DNA of 18,420 nucleotides from positions 31,050 through 49,469 of the forward strand of contig PACG01000231.1 of assembly GCA_002699335.1 (NCBI GenBank), given 5' to 3'. Below the pieces are notes generated by a model. The model had not been told where the DNA came from and did no database searches. It saw nothing but the letters and a program-made list of their open reading frames with translations. Position 1 is the stretch's first letter. The number at the start of each line of letters is the position of its first letter. Source of the DNA: Candidatus Poribacteria bacterium (GTDB lineage: Bacteria; Poribacteria; WGA-4E; UBA9662). Positions 1 through 6,436 of this stretch are shown here, piece after piece. A program made the position numbers and the translations under genes.

Positions 1-515
1 CCAATTTAATTACTTCGCTACTTTTCTCGGATGCTGGTATTGGTTTGCTCGTCATCCCGGAAAACATGAAGGATAAATTCGACCAACCATTGTTAGAAAT
101 AATTGATTATCAAACTCACTTTCAATTGGGTGCAGCTGTTAGGATGCAAGATGGGTATTTGGTTCTGGACGACAACATAAAAAGTTCATTACCCGGTATT
201 GCTTCAACTCAGTTGGTAAAACCGATCTTAAAAAGAAACAATTTAACCCTTGATCAGATTCAAGAGTGGAGTCTTCACCAAGGCGGATTGCCCATCCTAC
301 AATCGTTCACCCACGAAAAGAACTTGAATATTGCGGATGATAAACTCGAGCGGTCAAGACAAAAGTTTCTCCAACATGGAAACCTGAGCGCTCCCAGCGC
401 CCTCATCGTTTTAGAATCATTCTTTCATCAGAGCAGTAATGAAAACACTTACGGATTGATAGCTAGCTTCGGGGCTGGATACTACTTGGCAACTGTCCTC
501 TACCGATGGTCGTAA
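1..515 (+). CDS. Type III polyketide synthase / chalcone-synthase-like enzyme, C-terminal part (5' end outside window)
   Basis: The reading frame is open from the first bases of the window (first full codon at base 3), so this is the C-terminal part of a longer thiolase-fold condensing enzyme. Before the TTG at 45 the frame reads LLFSDAGIGLLVIP, like the LFGDGA segment of type III polyketide synthases and KAS III. WSLHQGG (about residue 78 counting from base 45) carries the catalytic His in chalcone-synthase context (W..HPGG), not the HQAN of FabH. HGNLSAPS (about 112-119) carries the catalytic Asn. The C-terminal GLIASFGAGYYLATVLYRW matches the family's final glycine-rich loop. The active-site Cys would lie upstream of the window. 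Such enzymes condense malonyl-CoA onto an acyl starter in the cytosol to give pyrones, resorcinols or similar products; starter and product cannot be told here. The sulfotransferase 80 bp downstream on the same strand may act on the product (inference). Confidence 0.8.
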   Translation, partial: NLITSLLFSDAGIGLLVIPENMKDKFDQPLLEIIDYQTHFQLGAAVRMQDGYLVLDDNIKSSLPGIASTQLVKPILKRNNLTLDQIQEWSLHQGGLPILQSFTHEKNLNIADDKLERSRQKFLQHGNLSAPSALIVLESFFHQSSNENTYGLIASFGAGYYLATVLYRWS

Positions 516-595
516 GACTGTAATTGATCGAGACCTGGTGTTTTATTCAAACTGCCAGGGGATAAAAAAGGCTGTCGCTCTGCGTTTAATAGAAT

Positions 596-1642
596 ATGAA
601 TCGCCCCATAAAATTCTCGAAGTTGGCGCTGACGAAAATAATCAGAAGTCTGATATCGGGTTTTATTTTTTTTACACTTCTGCTAGACAGAATTTTCTTT
701 CGCAATAAAAGGCAGATAGAAAAGCCCATTTTTATTATTGGCCATCTGCGAAGTGGCACCACTTTTTTGCATCGCTTTATGTGCGATAATTGTATGGATT
801 TGAAGGGAATGATGCTATTTGAAATGCTTTTACCAGCCATCACTGCCCGGAAAATATCAAAGCCATTACTTCCTTTTCTGAAAAGAATATCGCTTGACAA
901 GGTGTATGACCCAAAAATTCATGAGACTAATTTCTTCTTACCCGAAACCGATGATATTGCGATTCATTTCAGGTATGCTGAGGGAATTCTCTCGTGGGTA
1001 TATTTTGGCTCATGGCAAAAATATGCATCCACCGAAGATTTAGAAAAGAGCGTACGCAGTGCCGCCGAAAAAGACAAGTTCATCTATTATCTGCGCAGAA
1101 TTCATGAAAACAATATTTATCAATCTCCAAAAAGAGTGGTATCAAAATCATTCTTTAGTATCTTTAATATCAGAACAATATTAGAGGCTTTTCCCGATGC
1201 AAAAATTATTGTCCTACTGCGCGACCCTTTAGAGACCGTGCCTTCATTAATGTCGCTGGAAAGAAATGTTCAGGCTAGCCTTCACAATTTCGATCAGCAG
1301 GATGAAGACACAAAGGCACTGTTTTTTGAGAATTTATATGCTATGTCACTGTTTTACTACAAATATTTGGATAATCTTTTCTCTGACGAGAAGTTTAAGG
1401 ATAAACTTCACCTGGTAACATACAATGAACTAAAAAACAATTTTAAACGTACCATGCTACGTATTATGGATTATTGCGAGCTTGAGAGAAACGCTGATGT
1501 ATTACATGCCATTGAAATACAAAACAACAAACAAGCTACTTATAAAACTGAGCACAAATATTCTTTAGAGGATTTTAATTTGAGCCAAAAACAGCTCCGG
1601 CAGGATTTTGATTTTATTTATCCATGGTTGAATCCCCTCTGA
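596..1642 (+). CDS. Sulfotransferase family protein (PAPS-dependent)
   Basis: A 348-residue protein with both PAPS-binding signatures of the sulfotransferase fold. GHLRSGTTFLHR (49-60) is the P-loop-like 5'-phosphosulfate loop. AKIIVLLRDPLETVPSLMSL (202-221) is the 3'-phosphate site, with Arg209 and Ser217 as the expected ligands. The layout resembles the broad bacterial Sulfotransfer_3-type group. Residues about 19-30 (LISGFIFFTLLL) are hydrophobic and could anchor the protein to a membrane; no cleavable signal peptide is evident. It would move a sulfuryl group from PAPS to a hydroxyl or amine acceptor that cannot be predicted. ATG at 596 is the first Met of the frame, but no good Shine-Dalgarno precedes it, so the start is moderately sure. 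It lies 80 bp behind the type III polyketide synthase on the same strand, so co-transcription is plausible. No readable downstream partner exists before the decayed spacer. Confidence 0.85.
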   Translation: MNRPIKFSKLALTKIIRSLISGFIFFTLLLDRIFFRNKRQIEKPIFIIGHLRSGTTFLHRFMCDNCMDLKGMMLFEMLLPAITARKISKPLLPFLKRISLDKVYDPKIHETNFFLPETDDIAIHFRYAEGILSWVYFGSWQKYASTEDLEKSVRSAAEKDKFIYYLRRIHENNIYQSPKRVVSKSFFSIFNIRTILEAFPDAKIIVLLRDPLETVPSLMSLERNVQASLHNFDQQDEDTKALFFENLYAMSLFYYKYLDNLFSDEKFKDKLHLVTYNELKNNFKRTMLRIMDYCELERNADVLHAIEIQNNKQATYKTEHKYSLEDFNLSQKQLRQDFDFIYPWLNPL

Positions 1643-1662
1643 AAAGGGTTTAGAGAGGTTTT
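1634..1662 (+). terminator. Weak possible terminator after the sulfotransferase gene
   Basis: CCTCT (1636-1640) pairs with AGAGG (1654-1658) across a 13-nt loop and is followed directly by TTTT. It overlaps the end of the sulfotransferase gene including its stop. The stem is only five base pairs and the T-run is short, so this is a weak candidate. Confidence 0.22.
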
Positions 1663-1750
1663 GCCTCAGCTATCTATCACCATTGCGTATTGCTGGGGCA
1701 GTTTGAGCCCTCAATGAAGTCTATCGTCAGCCTTTCTTTCGTGCAACAAC

Positions 1751-2005
1751 TTAGTGGAAGGTGTTGGCTTCGACATTATTGTGTTGATTTCGGATACGAG
1801 TTGGCAGTATCTGAACCGGTTTCCGTTTGATGTGATCATCGATGCCTGCCTCTTTATCGCGGCCGCCCTCGATGATGATTTTGTATTCTGTTGCCAGTTT
1901 CACTTCTACCCTGTCGGTATCAATTACTTTAACCCCCTTGGGGTGTAGATGTTCGTAAACAAAGCTTCCGGTTCCGCTTTGAAGGTTAGTTGCCCGTGGT
2001 CTGGC
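1751..2005 (-). pseudogene. Unidentified protein fragment
   Basis: The minus strand is open for 85 codons between a TAG at 2008-2006 and a TAA at 1753-1751, with no ATG at its 5' end. The predicted peptide has protein-like composition (GTGSFVYEHLHPKGVKVID, then KLATEYKIIIEGGRDKEAG), unlike the Cys/Phe-rich peptide read from the opposite strand over the same bases. I do not recognise the family. The missing start and the upstream stop suggest the 3' end of a decayed gene. It could also be a chance open frame. Confidence 0.3.
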
Positions 2006-2080
2006 CTATCCGGTCCGGCTATAGACGATTTAGCATGTGAGTGCTATCCATTCACTTTGGACAAGTGGGGTTGGAGATGA

Positions 2081-2464
2081 ACGCCGAACGTTGGGTCAAA
2101 TGTCTGTTCCATCAATTTGGATGGGATCAATGATACTACCGAACTGGCGCTTAACATTACCGTTGAAAAAGACTACGATGCGTCGCAGGAACCATTGGGC
2201 TGGATGCCTCAGGAGATCAGTAGAGTTTTCTTAAATCGGTTGAATAATGCTCGTTATCCCGCCCACCATAGGACACAAGGGGAAGAAGGCTCTAAGTCGA
2301 CACTCTGGGCGCAAACTAACGATGTGTCTGACCGGGTCGAGATCTTTATCAAAGACAATGGAACCGGTATTCTAAAAGAGGTGCTGAATGAAATCTACGA
2401 GCCTCTCATAACCACTAAACCTACGGATTCTGGCACCGCGGTCGGACTTCTCCATTATCTGTGA
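2081..2464 (+). pseudogene. Remnant of a sensor histidine kinase ATPase domain
   Basis: The open frame between TGA (2078) and TGA (2462) encodes part of a HATPase_c domain. PQEISRVFLNRLNNARY is an N-box (normally PQEISRVFLN.INNA.YA). VEIFIKDNGTGI is the G1 box. YEPLITTKPTDSGTAVGL corresponds to the F- and G2-box segment FxPFxTTKPxGxGTGLGL. The key Asn, Asp and Gly residues are still readable, but FxPF has become YEPL and GTGLGL has become GTAVGL. The frame stops straight after the G2 region, and no phosphoacceptor-His (DHp) domain or sensor domain is found upstream. An intact kinase would continue about 30 more residues and begin several hundred residues earlier. There is no adjacent response regulator. 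The degraded motifs and missing ends argue for a dead fragment. Confidence 0.65.
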
Positions 2465-2716
2465 CTTTGAAGCGGATCCTCTAGCCAACCGTAGCCGGCT
2501 GGTTCTGTGGCCAAGTAGGTTTCAAAAAGAGGACATCCGGTTGCCGCTTCGCCACCAAAGACCAACTAAAGCGGATATGATGAAGCACAGCACACAGAGA
2601 GCAGGCTAAAGTTAGCGTCAACTAGAAGTTGATAGACTAGAGGTGGAAATTACCGGTCTGGGATAAACTTGTAAGGGCAGGCCTAATGGCAAAGCAACGT
2701 TACTATTTATAAAAGC

Positions 2717-3712
2717 CTAATTAGCATTCAGGGCTTGACGGAAAGCTCTAATGTGTGAAGGCGTTGTCCCGCAGCATCCGCCGATAAAATAGGCGCCTTC
2801 AGATACGAGAAGGTCTAAGTTAATAATCATCTCTTCCGGCGTCTGTGTGTAGTACGTTTGGTGATTGTCGTCCAAGAGAGGCATTCCTGCATTGGGGTAA
2901 GCCATCATTTTTTTGGGTTCGAGACCTTTATCTTTCATTTCCTGACGTAACTGTCGGATTCCGTTGATGGCGTAGGGAATACCAGTGTGCTCACTACGCC
3001 GTGATTCAGCCCCGCAATTCAGCCCAAGAATGTGAACATGGTCTAGAAGATTGTCTCCACCGGAAAATTCACCTTCCGATAAGATGTCCAAAAGATCTGC
3101 CGCCGAGTATCCCCAATCCGTTCGATACAGGATCTCTCCTGTTCTCCGATCTTTGGTATACTTGTAGGTCATGTTGACTGCTATGGGAAGACCTGTTTTC
3201 CTAGCGATATCAACGATAATAGCTGCTTCCTTGGCTGAAAACATCGTTTCAAGACAAAAAAAGTCTACCCCTTCCTCCGCCATAGTATAGATAACTCTTT
3301 GGTGTGCATCCTTTACCGCTTGATTTGGTATTCCGAAATCGGTATCCCCGCTGTCAGCTTCAATGGCACCGGGAGAAGGGCCAATCGAGCCAGCGATATA
3401 TACATCCCTGCCGCTCTTTTCAATCGCTATTTTTACATGTTGTACAGCGGAGCTAACTATTTTCCCAACATCAGATTTGTTTTTTCCGGCCATCTCAAGA
3501 TGCAATTCTGAAGCCACGAAAGTATTGGTTCCAACAGCATCAGCACCCGATTCAATATAACTTAGATGAACAGTTACTACTGATTCAGGATGCAGCTCGT
3601 TGGCCAGTGCGCTATTGGTTAATTCTATGCCTTGGGCAAATAGCTCAGAACCAAATCCACCATCATAAATCATCAGGTCAGAGTCCGATAACCTTTCCAA
3701 GAATGGCTTCAT
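2717..3712 (-). CDS. Homocysteine S-methyltransferase (zinc-dependent, stand-alone Hcy module)
   Basis: A 331-residue TIM barrel that corresponds to the N-terminal homocysteine-binding module of MetH and to BHMT/MmuM-type enzymes. The N-terminal YDGGFGSELFAQGIE (16-30) is the family's D-G-x-x-x-x-E-L start. The three zinc ligands are Cys233 (GLNCGAE) and Cys313/Cys314 (GGCCGTTP). It would transfer a methyl group, here most plausibly from the methyl-corrinoid protein of the same operon, to homocysteine to make methionine in the cytosol. ATG at 3712 starts 12 bp after the stop of the pterin methyltransferase gene. GGAGG lies 15 nt upstream inside that gene's last codons, a rather long spacing that suggests translational coupling. 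The length fits a stand-alone module with no fused B12 domain. The acceptor could be a related thiol such as selenohomocysteine, but the zinc site is canonical. It is the last gene of the operon. Confidence 0.88.
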   Translation of the reverse strand: MKPFLERLSDSDLMIYDGGFGSELFAQGIELTNSALANELHPESVVTVHLSYIESGADAVGTNTFVASELHLEMAGKNKSDVGKIVSSAVQHVKIAIEKSGRDVYIAGSIGPSPGAIEADSGDTDFGIPNQAVKDAHQRVIYTMAEEGVDFFCLETMFSAKEAAIIVDIARKTGLPIAVNMTYKYTKDRRTGEILYRTDWGYSAADLLDILSEGEFSGGDNLLDHVHILGLNCGAESRRSEHTGIPYAINGIRQLRQEMKDKGLEPKKMMAYPNAGMPLLDDNHQTYYTQTPEEMIINLDLLVSEGAYFIGGCCGTTPSHIRAFRQALNAN

Positions 3713-3724
3713 ACTTTATCTGGA

Positions 3725-4777
3725 TTACCTCCTGTTCTGTCCTTCTTGCAGTTCCCCTTTACGATAAGCACGCAGGAAGTTCTTGCAGTATAAGTCACCA
3801 CCCAAAAGCATATCTTTCGTCAATTGATAAGGTCTCGAATTTCGATTAATATTAAGTACGTTTTGAATCTTGCTAGTAATGGGATCAATAAGCCCGCTAT
3901 CTGACCCAGCATCCACTGCCAAATCAATAAACACGTCATTAATGAGACGGCGACACGGAAGCCCAAAGGAGACATTGCTAAATCCGCCAGTAATATGGAT
4001 TTTGGAGCCATACCTCTGCCGGAGCAGCCGGATAGCATCGAAGCAATGATTTCCAAATTCAGCGTCAACCGAAATGGGAAAAACCAACGGATCAATGTAG
4101 ACATCCTGAATAGAAATCCCCTTGGCCAAAGCAGTCTCAACCATCTGCGATGCATTTGCAACCCTCTCCTCAGCATTTTGTGGCATACCCGCTTCCCCAG
4201 CAGCTGTCACGATAACCTGAGCATCATGCTGTTTAACTAGGTCTAGTGCTTCTAGACGTTCAAGCGAAGCAGAATTGAGAAGTACACGCCCTTGGTGATT
4301 AGAACTAGTTTCCAATCCAATCCTGAGAGTATCTATACTGGAGGAATCGATTGACAGTGGGATGGAACTAATCAGTTGAATGGTTTGTACTATCCATCGC
4401 ATAGCCTCCTTCTGTTCCTCCGGCTTAAGCGAAATTTCATCTACATTCAGATCAAGGAAGTCAGCCCCAGCATTAATTTGGCGTTGGGCTAAACTGTAAA
4501 GATATTCCATGCCTTCGTTCGCCTTAGATCCTTGACCTGACATGGCCAACTGAATAGCAACAGTTACGTGCTTTACACGCCCTTCTTGGTAATCTTGAGT
4601 TTGTTTGATCTTTTCAGGAATAACCAGATAATGGCGTTTTTTACTTCTATCCAGATAACGAATAGCCTCATCCCCATTGGGCCTTTCAGTCACTAGGTTT
4701 CCCTTACGCAAAACAACACGAGTTGTATGAATGTTCTCACCAATGATTATAAATTCATGGTCACTACCCAATTTCAT
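3725..4777 (-). CDS. Pterin-binding methyltransferase (methyl-THF : corrinoid protein)
   Basis: A 350-residue dihydropteroate-synthase-like TIM barrel that matches the methyl-THF-binding module of MetH, AcsE-type CH3-THF:corrinoid methyltransferases and demethylase methyltransferase II proteins. FIIIGENIHTTR (9-20) opens the barrel. GADFLDLNVDE (104-114), PLSIDSSS (140-147), LLNSASLE (166-173) and DPLVFP (229-234) are the conserved strand ends. GGFSNVSFGLP (264-274) contains Asn268, equivalent to the Asn that hydrogen-bonds N5 of methyl-THF in AcsE. The frame could begin at 4843, overlapping the MetF-MetV gene by 52 bp. I prefer ATG at 4777: GGAGAG lies 6 nt before it, and the protein then begins shortly ahead of the first barrel strand. 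It would exchange methyl groups between tetrahydrofolate and the operon's corrinoid protein. The direction (methionine synthesis or methyl-group oxidation) cannot be read from the sequence. Confidence 0.88.
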   Translation of the reverse strand: MKLGSDHEFIIIGENIHTTRVVLRKGNLVTERPNGDEAIRYLDRSKKRHYLVIPEKIKQTQDYQEGRVKHVTVAIQLAMSGQGSKANEGMEYLYSLAQRQINAGADFLDLNVDEISLKPEEQKEAMRWIVQTIQLISSIPLSIDSSSIDTLRIGLETSSNHQGRVLLNSASLERLEALDLVKQHDAQVIVTAAGEAGMPQNAEERVANASQMVETALAKGISIQDVYIDPLVFPISVDAEFGNHCFDAIRLLRQRYGSKIHITGGFSNVSFGLPCRRLINDVFIDLAVDAGSDSGLIDPITSKIQNVLNINRNSRPYQLTKDMLLGGDLYCKNFLRAYRKGELQEGQNRR

Positions 4778-4783
4778 CTCTAA

Positions 4784-4789
4784 CTCTCC
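4784..4789 (-). promoter_or_regulatory. Ribosome binding site deciding the pterin methyltransferase start
   Basis: GGAGAG on the minus strand lies 6 nt before the ATG at 4777 and just past the stop codon of the MetF-MetV gene. No comparable sequence precedes the longer-frame ATG at 4843. Confidence 0.65.
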
Positions 4790-4791
4790 AT

Positions 4792-6369
4792 CTATTTTCC
4801 ACCGCCACCATGATGATCTCGTCCAAGGAAAGTATTGATCCAAGCACTTGTGCCTTTCAGTGATCCATCCTTGAAAATTGCCGGCCCATTTAACATCTGT
4901 TCTTCTTGACCGTAGGCTTTCAAGCGGTCATAAGCTAATGACCAGATACACTCTTTTTCACCTACCTCGCATTTTCCTTGGTCTGTTCCGCCGCAGGGAC
5001 CGTTACGCTGATTCTTAGCACACTGAGACTCCGGGCAAAGAAAAGCGATATCTGGTAACGAACAGTCACCACAATCTTGACAACCGAAGGCTGCCATTTT
5101 GAATGTTTGCTCTAATCCATGCAAGATCTTCTGCACACCTTTATTTGTTCTTTCAATTGCCTGCGAGGTTTTCTTACCAAGACCAAATCCTAAAGTTCCT
5201 TTTTCAAAAGCTTTATCGTGTACAACGCGGTTAATCTTATAACTCAATGGGATATTTTGCTTGGATACTTGCAAAGCCTTTAAGCTTTTGGAATGCAGGT
5301 ACTCCCGATTAATTTCAGTTGAACTGAGTTGTGTTGAGGTGTCAGGTTCAAAGAAGTAAAACTCGTCCGTTTGATGAAAGCAGATTTCCTTGGAAAAGTC
5401 TTTCCAGTCATTTTCACCGAATTGATCTGCTATTTCCAAGATACGCTCATAGTCACTGGACTTTAAGTGCCCACCCAGATAGACACCACGGAAACCTAAT
5501 CCTTTGGCAATCGCGCACTGCTTGGCCGCAAATTCCAAAAAGAAATTTTTCCCTTTATCACTGGAACCCGCCTGCTTTTCGACTAGGGCCAGAAGATCGT
5601 CCGTGACAGTTACTCCCGGAATATTATTGGCATGGAAGAAACGAGCCGCTGTTAAACTAAGCACATAAACGTTGGATAACACAGGAACATGGCAGTCAAA
5701 ACAATCCATATATTTCAACAATTCATCCTGCTTACGTGCATCATAACCAATTTGACTAGTAATAAACGATGCCCCATTTTCGATTTTTTTCTTTAGTTTG
5801 AAATACTGAGGCATAACTTCACGTTCGTACCGTTTATGATTATTAACAACAGCCCCTAAGAAAAAGCTGGTATTTTTTAGAACTTGATCCTTTTTCTTCT
5901 GTCCAACACTAATTCTTAGTCCAGCGTTCATCTCAGACATCATCTTTAATAGCCCAACGGAATCGATATCAAAAACCGCACTTGCTTGTCCCTGATAGCC
6001 GCTAATGGGGTAGTCGCCTGATAATGCCAACACGTTATTAAATCCTTCGCTAGCCAGTTTCCAAACCTTACTTTGTAGCCCATTACGATTCCAGTCTTTA
6101 CAGGAGAGATGAATGACGACTTCCTGTCCACGAGAAATAAGATCGGTACCCAACGTGTCCCCGCTGTGCATTGCATTGCCGCCAGCATTATCTGTAATGC
6201 ATAAAGCATGAATCCGCGGATTTTGGGAAAGTTCACGAGCCAATTTTAATAGGCGAGTTCCTTCGCGTTCAGTGATAATGCCTCGCGTGTTAACCAGTTC
6301 CACGCAAGTAACAAATGTGTGGGTTTCTTGAAGTAAGAAACGAAATGAAGGCTTTTGCCAGATTTTCAC
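4792..6369 (-). CDS. Methylenetetrahydrofolate reductase with fused MetV-type C-terminal domain (MetF-MetV fusion)
   Basis: A 525-residue protein. Residues about 8-310 are a MetF-like flavin TIM barrel: FVTCVELVNTRG (19-30), the NVLALSGDYP loop (112-121), FDIDSVGLLKMM (133-144), and SFITSQIGYD (201-210), the family's FxxTQ-type segment. Residues about 420-490 are an MTHFR_C/MetV domain with eight cysteines at 430, 433, 436, 445, 450, 459, 467 and 474 (C..CGDC, then C....C, then GPCGG, then C......C). This is the expected pattern for iron-sulfur or zinc binding in acetogen MetV. In acetogens MetF and MetV are usually separate polypeptides; here they are one chain. The enzyme interconverts methylene-THF and methyl-THF, and the MetV part suggests a ferredoxin-like or quinone-linked partner rather than plain NADH use (inference). 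The GTG start at 6369 fits the barrel's beginning but has no strong Shine-Dalgarno. The C-terminus ends in a short His/Gly-rich tail (DHHGGGGK). Confidence 0.87.
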   Translation of the reverse strand: MKIWQKPSFRFLLQETHTFVTCVELVNTRGIITEREGTRLLKLARELSQNPRIHALCITDNAGGNAMHSGDTLGTDLISRGQEVVIHLSCKDWNRNGLQSKVWKLASEGFNNVLALSGDYPISGYQGQASAVFDIDSVGLLKMMSEMNAGLRISVGQKKKDQVLKNTSFFLGAVVNNHKRYEREVMPQYFKLKKKIENGASFITSQIGYDARKQDELLKYMDCFDCHVPVLSNVYVLSLTAARFFHANNIPGVTVTDDLLALVEKQAGSSDKGKNFFLEFAAKQCAIAKGLGFRGVYLGGHLKSSDYERILEIADQFGENDWKDFSKEICFHQTDEFYFFEPDTSTQLSSTEINREYLHSKSLKALQVSKQNIPLSYKINRVVHDKAFEKGTLGFGLGKKTSQAIERTNKGVQKILHGLEQTFKMAAFGCQDCGDCSLPDIAFLCPESQCAKNQRNGPCGGTDQGKCEVGEKECIWSLAYDRLKAYGQEEQMLNGPAIFKDGSLKGTSAWINTFLGRDHHGGGGK

Positions 6370-6436
6370 TAAAATCTAATCTTTGATTTTGCTGTTTCGG
6401 TACTTCTTCTGGATTGATCGATAGTAAATCCGGAGG

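Larger units (their letters stand above)
1643..2716. other. 1.07-kb spacer containing decayed gene fragments
   Basis: No intact gene can be supported here. Two fragments, listed separately, look like former coding sequence: an 85-codon open frame on the minus strand (1751-2005) and a histidine-kinase ATPase remnant on the plus strand (2081-2464). The last 250 bp (2465-2716) show no credible open frame, no tRNA and no clear terminator for the operon that ends at 2717. A 15-nt perfect palindrome, TCAACT-AGA-AGTTGA, lies at 2618-2632 with no gene nearby to regulate. Confidence 0.6.

Noticed and set aside
1754..1948. Plus-strand open frame of 64 codons
   Set aside because: The peptide is Cys/Phe-rich with no motif or Shine-Dalgarno; the opposite strand reads as a more protein-like fragment.
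2037..2234. Plus-strand open frame of 65 codons
   Set aside because: It overlaps the histidine-kinase remnant in another frame and shows no family features.
2618..2632. TCAACT-AGA-AGTTGA palindrome
   Set aside because: Perfect dyad but not near any promoter or start codon and not followed by a T-run; no role can be supported.
3725..4843. Longer version of the pterin methyltransferase starting at 4843
   Set aside because: It would overlap MetF-MetV by 52 bp without a ribosome binding site; ATG at 4777 has GGAGAG at ideal spacing.
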